Part shown: in pieces, positions 38,301-50,329 of the stretch
How positions within the stretch are numbered: position 1 is the first letter of the stretch
Layout: every line of letters starts with the position of its first letter
Program-made: the position numbers and the translations under genes
DNA from: Petrolisthes cinctipes
Taxonomy: Eukaryota; Arthropoda; Malacostraca; Decapoda; Porcellanidae
Direction of reading: 5' to 3'
NCBI GenBank assembly: GCA_033782935.1
Contig: JAWQEG010000166.1
Coordinates: forward strand, 1,082,001-1,146,000
Length of the DNA: 64,000 nt
Notes under the pieces: model-generated
What the model was told of the DNA's origin: nothing
The model's database searches: none
The model's input: only the letters and a program-made list of their open reading frames with translations

Positions 38301-40697
38301 AAATTCGGGTGTTTTAAGCCTAAAGTTGAGATATAAACTGGTACAGAAGATGCATGCACATATCGATTTTGGGCAACTAAAATATCTATTTTCAGCTTGT
38401 TTTTGTGCCTGTATTTTGAAAATATTCTAACATTGAGTAGGCATGTACAGTTTGCTTCTGGGACCCAAAAATATCGAATTTTCGGGTGTTTTGAGCCTGA
38501 ATTTGAGATATAAACGGGTACAGAAGATGCATGCACATATCGACTTTTAACACCTAAAATATCGATTTTTAGCATGTTTTAAGCCTATATTTTGAAAACA
38601 TTCTAGCACTGAGTAGGCATGGACAGATCGCTTCTGGGACCCAAAAATATCGAATTTCGGGTGTTTTGAGCCTGAATTTGAGATATAAACGGGTACAAAA
38701 GATGCATGCACAAATCGACTTTGGACACCTAAAATATCAATTTTCAGCATGTTTTGGGCCTAAATTTTGAAACTATTCTGACACTGAGTAGGCATATACA
38801 GATCGCTTCTGGGGCCCCAATAAAATCGAATATTTGGGTGTTTTGAGCCTGAATTTGAGATATAAACGGGTTCAGAACATGTGTAAATATATCGACTTTG
38901 GGCACCTAAATTATCGATTTTCAGCATGTTTTGGGCCTGTATCTTAATAACATTCTAGCACTGAGTAGGAATATACAAATCTCTTCTGGGGCCCCAAAAT
39001 ATCGAATTTTCGGGTGTTTTGAGCATAAATTAGAGATATAAACGGGTATAGAAAATGCATGCACATATCGACTTTTAGCATCTAAAATATCGATTTTCAG
39101 TATGTTTTGGGCCTATATTTTCAAAACATTCTAGCACTGAGTAGGCATATATAGATAACTTCTAAAACCCAAAAATATAGAATTTTCGGGTGTTTTGATC
39201 TTGTATTTGAGATATAAACGGGTACAGAAGATGCATGCACATATCAACTTTTTCCATCTAACACATCGATTTCCAGCTTGTTTTGGGCATGGATCTTGAA
39301 AACATTCTAGAACTGAGTATACATGTGTAGATCGCTTCTGGGACCCAAAAATATCGAATTTTCGGGTGTTTTGAGCCTGAATTTGTGATATAAACGGGTA
39401 CAGAAGATGATATACACATATTGCCTTTGGGCACCTAAAATATCGATTTTCAGCATGTTTTGGGCCTGTATTTTAAAAATACTCTAACACGGATTAGGCA
39501 TGTACAGATCGCTTCTGGGACCCAAAATAATCGAATTTTTGGGTGTTTTGAGCCTGAATTTAAGATATAAACGGGTACAGAAGATGCATGCATATATCGA
39601 TTTTGGGCAATTGAAATATCGATTTTCAATTTATTTTTGTGCATGTATTTTGAAAATATTCTAACATTGAGTAGGCATATACAGATCGCTTCTGGGACCC
39701 AAAAATATCGAGTTTTCTGGTGTTTTGAGCCTGAATTTGAGATATAAACGGGTACAGAAGATGCATGCACATATCGACTTTGGGAACATAAAATATCGAT
39801 TTTCATCATGTTTTGGGTCTGTAACATGAAAACATTCTAGCAAAGAGTAGGGATGTACAGATCGCTTCTGGGCCCCAATAAAATCGAAAATTCAGGTGTT
39901 TTGAGCCTAAATTTGAGATATAAACGGGTACAGAAGATGCATGCACATATCGATTTTGGGCAACTAAAATATCTATTTTCAGCTTGTTTTTGTGCCTGTA
40001 TTTTGAAAATATTCTAACATTGAGTAGGCATGTACAGTTTGCTTCTGGGACCCAAAAATATCGAATTTTCGGGTGTTTTGAGCCTGAATTTGAGATATAA
40101 ACGGGTACAGAAGATGCATGCACATATCGACTTTTAACACCTAAAATATCGATTTTTAGCATGTTTTAAGCCTATATTTTGAAAACATTCTAGTACTGAG
40201 TAGGCATGTACAGATCGCTTCTGGGACCCAAAAATATCGAATTTTCGGGTGTTTTGAGCCTGAATTTGAGATATAAACGGGTACAAAAGATGCATGCACA
40301 AATCGACTTTGGACACCTAAAATAGCAATTTTCAGCATGTTTTCGGCCTGAATTTTGAAACTATTCTGACACTGAGTAGGCATTTACAGATCGCTTCTGG
40401 GGCCCCAATAAAATCGAATATTTGGGTGTTTTGAGCTTGAATTTCAGATATAAACGGGTTCAGAACATGTGTGCATATATCGACTTTGGGCACCAAAATT
40501 ATCGATTTTCAGCATGTTTTGGGCCTGTATCTTAAAAACATTCTAGCACTGAGTAGGAATATACAAATCTCTTCTGGGGCCCCAAAATATCGAATTTTCG
40601 GGTGTTTTGAGCATAAATTAGAGATATAAACGGGTATAGAAAATGCATGCACATATCGACTTTTAGCATCTAAAATATCGATTTTCAGTATGTTTTT
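33294..40697. repeat. 42-monomer tandem duplication (7404 bp), copy 1
   Basis: Begins inside copy 3 of the 33-mer array and ends in the 9-mer array. All landmarks recur 7404 bp downstream. I compared many lines and every open frame and saw no difference, including rare private variants: GATGATATACACATATTG near 39405 and 46809, GGCATGGACAG near 38617 and 46021, and the single-T deletion GAATTTCGGG near 38655 and 46059. The left edge is the first base after a G/T mismatch (33293 versus 40697). 7404/42 is 176.29. Confidence 0.9.
36970..40697. repeat. 9-monomer HOR (1587 bp), array 1
   Basis: Subtype series recur at 1587 bp: the TTTTCATCATGTTTTGGGTC monomer near 38213 and 39800, the TTTTAACACC monomer near 36959, 38545 and 40132, and the GTACAGTTTGCTTCTGG monomer near 38447 and 40030. 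About 2.35 units are present. Start approximate. The last unit is cut at 40697 by the 7404-bp duplication junction. Confidence 0.8.
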
Positions 40698-43600
40698 GGC
40701 CTATATTTTCAAAACATTCTAGCACTGAGTAGGCATATACAGATCACTTCTAAAACCCAAAAATATCGAATTTTCGGGTGTTTTGATCTTGTATTTGAGA
40801 TATAAACGGGTACAGAAGATGCATTCACATATCGACTTTTTCCACCTAACATATCGATTTTCAGCTTGTTTTGGGCATGGATCTTGAAAACATTCTAGAA
40901 CTGAGTATACATGTGTAGATCGCTTCTGGGACCCAAAAATATCGAATTTCCGGGTGTTTTGAGCCTGAATTTGTGATATAAACGGGTACTGAAGATGCAT
41001 ACACTTATTGCCTTTGGGCACCTAAAATATCGATTTTCAGCATGTTTTGGGCCTGTATTTTGAAAATACTCTAACACGGAGTAGGCATGTACAGATCGCT
41101 TCTGGGACCCAAAATAATCGAATTTTCGGGTGTTTTGAGCCTGAATTTAAGATATAAACGGGTACAGAAGATGCATGCATATATCGATTTTGGGCAATTG
41201 AAATATCGATTTTCAACTTGTTTTTGTGCCTGTATTTTGAAAATATTATAACATTAAGTAGGCATATACAGATCACTTCTAAAACCCAAAAATATCGAAT
41301 TTTCGGGTGTTTTGCTTTTGTATTTGAGATATAAACGGGTACAGAAGATGCATGCACATATCGACTTTTTCTACCTAACATATCGATTTTCAGCTTGTTA
41401 TGGGCATGGATCTAGAAAACATTCTAGAACTGAGTATACATGTGTAGATCGCTTCTGGGACCCAAAAATATCGAATTTTCGGGTGTTTTGAGCCTGAATT
41501 TGTGATATAAACGGGTACAGAAGATACATACACATATTGCCTTTGGGCACCTAAAATATCGATTTTCAGCATGTTTTCGGCCTGTATTTTGAAAATACTC
41601 TAACACGGAGTAGGCATGTACAGATTGCTTCTGGGACTCAAAATAATCGAATTTTCGGGTGTTTTGAGCCTGAATTTAAGATATAAACGGGTACAGAAGA
41701 TGAATGCATATATCGATTTTGGGCAATTGAAATATCGATTTTCAACTTGTTTTTCTGCCTGTATTTTGAAAATATTCTAACATTGAGTAGGCATATACAG
41801 ATCGCTTCTGGGACCCAAAAATATCGAGTTTTCTGGTGTTTTGAGCCTGAATTTGTGATATAAACGGGTACAGAAGATGCATACACATATTGACTTTGGG
41901 CACCTAAAATATCGATTTACAGCATGTTTTGGGCCTGTATTTTGAAAATACTCTAACACGGAGTAGGCATGTACAGATCGCTTCTGGGACCCAAAAATAT
42001 CGAATTTTCGGGTGTTTTGAACCTTAATTTGGGATATAAACGGGTACAGAAGATACATACACATATTGACTTTGGGCATCTAAAAATCGATTTTCAGCAT
42101 GTTTAGGGCCTGTACTTTGAAAATATTCTAACACTGGGTAGGCATTTACAGATTGCTTCTGAGACCCAAAAATATCGAATTTTTCGGGTGTTCTTAGCCT
42201 GAAATTGAGATATAAACGGGTAAAGAAGATGCATGCACATATAGACTTTTTGCACCTAAAATATCGATTTTTAGCATGATTTGATCCTATATTTTGAAAA
42301 CATTTTAGCACTGAGTAGGCATGTACAGATCGCTTCTGGGATACAAAAATATCGAACTTTCGGGTGTTTTGAGCCTTAACTTGAGATATAAACGGGTACA
42401 AATGATGTATGCACTTATCGACTTTGGGCACCTAAAATATCGATTTTCAGCATGTTTTGGGTCTGTATCATGAAAACATTCTAGCAAGGAGTAGGGATGT
42501 ACAGATCGCTTCTGGGCCCCAATAAAATCGAATATTCGGGTGTTTTGAGTCTGAATTTGAGATATAAACGGGTACAGAAGATGCATGCACATATCGACTT
42601 TAGGCACCTATAATATTGATTTTCGGCATGTTTTGGGTCTGTAACATGAAAACATTCTAGCAAAGAGTAGGGATGTACAGATCACTTCTGGGCCCCAATA
42701 AAATCGAATATTTGGGTGTTTTGAGCCTAAATTTGAGATATAAACGGGTACAGAAGATGCATGCACATATCGACTTTAAGCACCCAAAATATCGATTTTT
42801 AGCATGTTTTGGTCCTATATTTTGAAAATATTCTAGCACTGAGTAGGCATGTACAGTTAGCTTCTGGGACCCAAATTAATCGAATTTTCGGGTGTTTTGA
42901 GCCTGAATTTAAGATATAAACGGGTACAGAAGATGAATGCATATATCGATTTTGGGCAATTAAAATATCGATTTTCAACTTGTTTTTCTGCCTGTATTTT
43001 GAAAATATTCTAACATTGAGTAGGCATATACAGATCGCTTCTGGGACCCAAAAATATCGAGTTTTCTGGTGTTTTGAGCCTGAATTTGTGATATAAACGG
43101 GTACAGAAGATGCATGCACATATCTATTTTGGGCAACTAAAATATCTATTTTCAGCTTGTTTTTATGCCTGTATTTTGAAAATATTCTAATATTGAGTAG
43201 GCATGTACAGATCGCTTCTGGGACCCAAAAATATCGAATTTTCGGGTGTTTTGAGCCTGAATTTGAGATATAAACTGGTACAGAAGATGTATGCACATAT
43301 CGACTTTCAACACCAAAAACATCGATTTTTAGCATGTTTTGAGCCTATATTTTGAAAACATTCTAGCACTGAGTAGGCATGTACAGATTGCTTCTGGGAC
43401 CCAAAAATATCGAATTTTCGGGTGTTTTGAGCCTGAATTTGAGATATAAACGGATACAAAAGATGCATGCACAAATCGACTTTGGACACCTAAAATATCG
43501 TTTTTCAGCATGTTTTGGGCCTGAATTTTGAAAATACTCTAACACGGAGTAGGCATGTACAGATCGCTTCTGGGACCCAAAATAATCGAATTTTCGGGTG

Positions 43601-46600
43601 TTTTGAGCCTGAATTTAAGATATAAACGGGTACAGAAGATGAATGCATATATCGATTTTGGGCAATTGAAATATCGATTTTCAACTTGTTTTTCTGCCTG
43701 TATTTTGAAAATATTCTAACATTGAGTAGGCATATACAGATCGCTTCTGGGACCCAAAAATATCGAGTTTTCTGGTGTTTTGAGCCTGAATTTGTGATAT
43801 AAACGGGTACAGAAGATGCATACACATATTGACTTTGGGCACCTAAAATATCGATTTTCAGCATGTTTTGGGTCTGTATCATGAAAACATTCTAGCAAGG
43901 AGTAGGGATGTACAGATCGCTTCTGGGCCCCAATAAAATCGAATATTCGGGTGTTTTGAGTCTAAATTTGAGATATAAACGGGTACAGAAGATGCATGCA
44001 CATATCGACTTTAAGCACCCAAAATATCGATTTTTAGCATGCTTTGAGCCTATATTTTGAAAATATTCTAGCACTGAGTAGGCATGTACAGTTAGCTTCT
44101 GGGACCCAAATTAATCGAATTTTTGGGTGTTTTGAGCCTGAATTTAAGATATAAACGGGTACAGAAGATTCATGCATATATCGATTTTGGGCAATTGAAA
44201 TATCGATTTTCAGCTTGTTTTTATGCCTGTATTTTGAAAATATTCTAATATTGAGTAGGCATGTACAGATCGCTTCTGGGACCCAAAAATATCGAGTTTT
44301 CTGGTGTTTTGAGCCTGAATTTGAGATATAAACGGGTACAGAAGATGCATGCACATATCGACTTTTAACACCTAAAATATCGATTTTTAGCATGTTTTAA
44401 GCCTATATTTTGAAAACATTCTAGCACTGAGTAGGCATGTACAGATCGCTTCTGGGACCCAAAAATATCGAATTTTCGGGTGTTTTGAGCCTGAATTTGA
44501 GATATAAACGGGTACAAAAGATGCATGCACAAATCGACTTTGGACACCTAAAATATCAATTTTCAGCATGTTTTCGGCCTGAATTTTGAAAATATTCTGA
44601 CACTGAGTAGGCATGTACAGATCGCTTCTGGGGCCCCAATAAAATCGAATATTTGGGTGATTTGAGCCTGAATTTGAGATATAAACGGGTTCAGAACATG
44701 TGTGCATATATCGACTTTGGGCACCTAAATTATCGATTTTCAGCATGTTTTGGGCCTGTATCTTAAAAACATTCTAGCACTGAGTAGGAATATACAAATC
44801 TCTTCTGGGGCCCCAAAATATCGAGTTTTCAGGTGTTTTGGCATAAATTAGAGATATAAACGGGTAGAGAAAATGCATGCACATATCGACTTTTAGCATC
44901 TAAAATATCGATTTTCAGTATGTTTTTGGCCTATATTTTCAAAACATTCTAGCACTGAGTAGGCAAATACAGATAACTTCTAAAACTCAAAAATATAGAA
45001 TTATCGGGTGTTTTGATCTTGTATTTGAGATATAAACGGGTACAGAAGATGCATGCACATATCGACTTTTTCCACCTAACATATCGATTTCCAGCTTGTT
45101 TTGGGCATGGATCTTGAAAACATTCTAGAACTGAGTATACATGTGTAGATCGCTTCTGGGACCCAAAAATATCGAATTTTCGGGTGTTTTGAGCCTGAAT
45201 TTGTGATATAAACGGGTACAGAAGATGTATACACATATTGCCTTTGGGCACCTAAAATATCGATTTTCAGCATGTTGTTGGCCTGTATTTTAAAAATACT
45301 CTAACACGGAGTAGGCATGTACAGATCGCTTCTGGGACCCAAAATAATCGAATTTTCGGGTGTTTTGAGCCTGAATTTAAGATATAAACGGGTACAGAAG
45401 ATGCATGCATATATCGATTTTGGGCAATTGAAATATCGATTTTCAACTTATTTTTGTGCATGTATTTTGAAAATATTCTAACATTGAGTAGGCATATACA
45501 GATCGCTTCTGGGACCCAAAAATATCGAGTTTTCTGGTGATTTGAGCCTGAATTTGAGATATAAACGGGTACAGAAGATGCATGCACATATCGACTTTGG
45601 GAACATAAAATATCGATTTTCATCATGTTTTGGGTCTGTAACATGAAAACATTCTAGCAAAGAGTAGGGATGTACAGATCGCTTCTGGGCCCCAATAAAA
45701 TTGAAAATTCGGGTGTTTTAAGCCTAAAGTTGAGATATAAACTGGTACAGAAGATGCATGCACATATCGATTTTGGGCAACTAAAATATCTATTTTCAGC
45801 TTGTTTTTGTGCCTGTATTTTGAAAATATTCTAACATTGAGTAGGCATGTACAGTTTGCTTCTGGGACCCAAAAATATCGAATTTTCGGGTGTTTTGAGC
45901 CTGAATTTGAGATATAAACGGGTACAGAAGATGCATGCACATATCGACTTTTAACACCTAAAATATCGATTTTTAGCATGTTTTAAGCCTATATTTTGAA
46001 AACATTCTAGCACTGAGTAGGCATGGACAGATCGCTTCTGGGACCCAAAAATATCGAATTTCGGGTGTTTTGAGCCTGAATTTGAGATATAAACGGGTAC
46101 AAAAGATGCATGCACAAATCGACTTTGGACACCTAAAATATCAATTTTCAGCATGTTTTGGGCCTAAATTTTGAAACTATTCTGACACTGAGTAGGCATA
46201 TACAGATCGCTTCTGGGGCCCCAATAAAATCGAATATTTGGGTGTTTTGAGCCTGAATTTGAGATATAAACGGGTTCAGAACATGTGTAAATATATCGAC
46301 TTTGGGCACCTAAATTATCGATTTTCAGCATGTTTTGGGCCTGTATCTTAATAACATTCTAGCACTGAGTAGGAATATACAAATCTCTTCTGGGGCCCCA
46401 AAATATCGAATTTTCGGGTGTTTTGAGCATAAATTAGAGATATAAACGGGTATAGAAAATGCATGCACATATCGACTTTTAGCATCTAAAATATCGATTT
46501 TCAGTATGTTTTGGGCCTATATTTTCAAAACATTCTAGCACTGAGTAGGCATATATAGATAACTTCTAAAACCCAAAAATATAGAATTTTCGGGTGTTTT

Positions 46601-48101
46601 GATCTTGTATTTGAGATATAAACGGGTACAGAAGATGCATGCACATATCAACTTTTTCCATCTAACACATCGATTTCCAGCTTGTTTTGGGCATGGATCT
46701 TGAAAACATTCTAGAACTGAGTATACATGTGTAGATCGCTTCTGGGACCCAAAAATATCGAATTTTCGGGTGTTTTGAGCCTGAATTTGTGATATAAACG
46801 GGTACAGAAGATGATATACACATATTGCCTTTGGGCACCTAAAATATCGATTTTCAGCATGTTTTGGGCCTGTATTTTAAAAATACTCTAACACGGATTA
46901 GGCATGTACAGATCGCTTCTGGGACCCAAAATAATCGAATTTTTGGGTGTTTTGAGCCTGAATTTAAGATATAAACGGGTACAGAAGATGCATGCATATA
47001 TCGATTTTGGGCAATTGAAATATCGATTTTCAATTTATTTTTGTGCATGTATTTTGAAAATATTCTAACATTGAGTAGGCATATACAGATCGCTTCTGGG
47101 ACCCAAAAATATCGAGTTTTCTGGTGTTTTGAGCCTGAATTTGAGATATAAACGGGTACAGAAGATGCATGCACATATCGACTTTGGGAACATAAAATAT
47201 CGATTTTCATCATGTTTTGGGTCTGTAACATGAAAACATTCTAGCAAAGAGTAGGGATGTACAGATCGCTTCTGGGCCCCAATAAAATCGAAAATTCAGG
47301 TGTTTTGAGCCTAAATTTGAGATATAAACGGGTACAGAAGATGCATGCACATATCGATTTTGGGCAACTAAAATATCTATTTTCAGCTTGTTTTTGTGCC
47401 TGTATTTTGAAAATATTCTAACATTGAGTAGGCATGTACAGTTTGCTTCTGGGACCCAAAAATATCGAATTTTCGGGTGTTTTGAGCCTGAATTTGAGAT
47501 ATAAACGGGTACAGAAGATGCATGCACATATCGACTTTTAACACCTAAAATATCGATTTTTAGCATGTTTTAAGCCTATATTTTGAAAACATTCTAGTAC
47601 TGAGTAGGCATGTACAGATCGCTTCTGGGACCCAAAAATATCGAATTTTCGGGTGTTTTGAGCCTGAATTTGAGATATAAACGGGTACAAAAGATGCATG
47701 CACAAATCGACTTTGGACACCTAAAATAGCAATTTTCAGCATGTTTTCGGCCTGAATTTTGAAACTATTCTGACACTGAGTAGGCATTTACAGATCGCTT
47801 CTGGGGCCCCAATAAAATCGAATATTTGGGTGTTTTGAGCTTGAATTTCAGATATAAACGGGTTCAGAACATGTGTGCATATATCGACTTTGGGCACCAA
47901 AATTATCGATTTTCAGCATGTTTTGGGCCTGTATCTTAAAAACATTCTAGCACTGAGTAGGAATATACAAATCTCTTCTGGGGCCCCAAAATATCGAATT
48001 TTCGGGTGTTTTGAGCATAAATTAGAGATATAAACGGGTATAGAAAATGCATGCACATATCGACTTTTAGCATCTAAAATATCGATTTTCAGTATGTTTT
48101 T
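40698..48101. repeat. 42-monomer tandem duplication (7404 bp), copy 2
   Basis: Second copy of the unit. Correspondence with copy 1 continues 47 bp beyond the unit, until 48149 (A, against C at 40745). The segment 40698-42728 is therefore a displaced piece of the 33-mer HOR, far from the rest of that array. Confidence 0.9.
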
Positions 48102-49340
48102 GGCCTATATTTTCAAAACATTCTAGCACTGAGTAGGCATATACAGATAACTTCTAAAACCCAAAAATATCGAATTTTCGGGTGTTTTGATCTTGTATTT
48201 GAGATATAAACGGGTACAGAAGATGCATGCACATATCGACTTTTTCCACCTAACATATCGATTTCCAGCTTCTTTTGGGCATGGATCTAGGAAACATTCT
48301 AGAACTGAGTATACATGTGTAGATCGCTTCTGGGACCCAAAAATATCGAATTTTCGGGTGTTTTGAGCCTGAATTTGTGATATAAACGGGTACAGAAGAT
48401 GTATACACATATTGCCTTTGGGCACCTAAAATATCGATTTTCAGCATGTTTTGGGCCTGTATTTTAAAAATACTCTAACACGGAGTAGGCATGTACAGAT
48501 CGCTTCTGGGACCCAAAATAATCGAATTTTCGGGTGTTTTGAGCCTGAATTTAAGATATAAACGGGTACAGAAGATGCATGCATATATCGATTTTGGGCA
48601 ATTGAAATATCGATTTTCAACTTGTTTTTTTGCCTGTATTTTGAAAATATTCTAACATTGAGTAGGCATATACAGATCGCTTCTGGGACCCAAAAATATC
48701 GAGTTTTCTGGTGTTTTGAGCCTGAATTTGAGATATAAACGGGTACAGAAGATGCATGCACATATCGACTTTGGAAACATAAAATATCGATTTTCATCAT
48801 GTTTTGGGTCTGTAACATGAAAACATTCTAGCAAAGAGTAGGGATGTACAGATCGCTTCTGGGCCCCAATAAAATCGAAAATTCGGGTGTTTTGAGCCTA
48901 AATTTGAGATATAAACGGGTACAGAAGATGCATGCACATATCGATTTTGGGCAACTAAAATATCTATTTTCAGCTTGTTTTTGTGCCTGTATTTTGAAAA
49001 TATTCTAACATTGAGTAGGCATGTACAGTTTGCTTCTGGGACCCAAAAATATCGAATTTTCGGGTGTTTTGAGCCTGAATTTGAGATATAAACGGGTACA
49101 GAAGATGCATGCACATATCGACTTTTAACACCTAAAATATCGATTTTTAGCATGTTTTAAGCCTATATTTTGAAAACATTCTAGCACTGAGTAGGCCTGT
49201 ACAGATCGTTTCTGGGACCCAAAAATATCGAATTTTCGGGTGTTTTGAGCCTGAATTTGAGATATAAACGGGTACAAAAGATGCATGCACAAATCGACTT
49301 TGGACACCTAAAATATCAATTTTCAGCATGTTTTGGGCCT
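44374..49340. repeat. 9-monomer HOR (1587 bp), array 2
   Basis: The duplicate of array 1, but here the third unit is complete and runs past the end of the 7404-bp copy (landmarks near 45617, 47204 and 48791). This shows what lay to the right of the duplication breakpoint. About 3.1 units are present; edges approximate. The final unit differs from the earlier ones at several bases, for example GTAGGCCTGTACAG near 49190. Confidence 0.8.
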
Positions 49341-49999
49341 GTATCTTAAAAACAATCTAGCACTGAGTAGGAATATACAAATCTCTTCTGGGGTCCCAAA
49401 ATATCGAATTTTAGGGTGTTTTGAGCATAAATTAGAGATATAAACGGGTATAGAAAATGCATGCACATATCGACTTTTTGCATCTAAAATATCGATTTTC
49501 AGTATGTTTTGGGCCTATATTTTCAAAACATTCTAGCACTGAGTAGGCATATACAGATCACTTCTAAGAGCCAAAAATTTCGAATTTTCGGGTGTTTTGA
49601 TCCTGTATTTGAGATATAAACGGGTACAGAAGATGCATGCACATATCGACTTTTTCCACCTAACATATCGATTTTCAGCTTGTTTTGGGCATGGATCTTG
49701 AGAACATTCTAGAACTGAGTATACATGTGTAGAACGCTTCTGGGACCCAAAAATATCGAATTTTCGGGTGTTTTGAGACTGAATTTGTGATATAAACGGG
49801 TACAGAAGATGCATACACATATTGCCTTTGGGCACCTAAAATATCGATTTTCAGCATGTTTTGGGCCTGTATTTTGAAAATATTCTAGCACTGAGTAGGC
49901 ATGTACAAATCGCTTCTCAGACCCCAAAATATCGAATTTTCGGGTGTTTTGAGCGTGAATTTGAGATATAAACGGGTACAGAAGATGCATGCACATATC
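49341..49999. repeat. Junction region between the two satellite domains
   Basis: Full-length monomers of mixed subtype. On the left they still resemble the GAGCATAAATTAGAG, GGGCATGGATCTTG and ACACATATTGCC subtypes of the left domain. On the right the GACTTTTGAGCACC and GATTTTGAGCATG forms typical of the right domain appear. No gene or unrelated sequence lies at the boundary. Confidence 0.75.
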
Positions 50000-50329
50000 G
50001 ACTTTTGAGCACCTAAAATATCGATTTTGAGCATGTTTTGGGTCTGTATTTTGAAAACATTCTAACTAGGAGTAGGGATGTACAGATCGCTTCTGGGACC
50101 CAAAAATACCGAATTTTCGGGTGTTTTGAGCCTGAATTTGAGATATAAACGGGTACAGAAGATGCATGCACATATCGACTTTGGACACTTAAAATATTGA
50201 TTTTCAGCATATTTTGGGCCTGTATTTTGAAAACATTCTAGTACAGATCGCTTCTGGGACCCCAAAATATCGAATTTTTGGGTGTTTTGGGCCTGAATTT
50301 GAGATATCGACTTTGGGTACCTAAAATAT

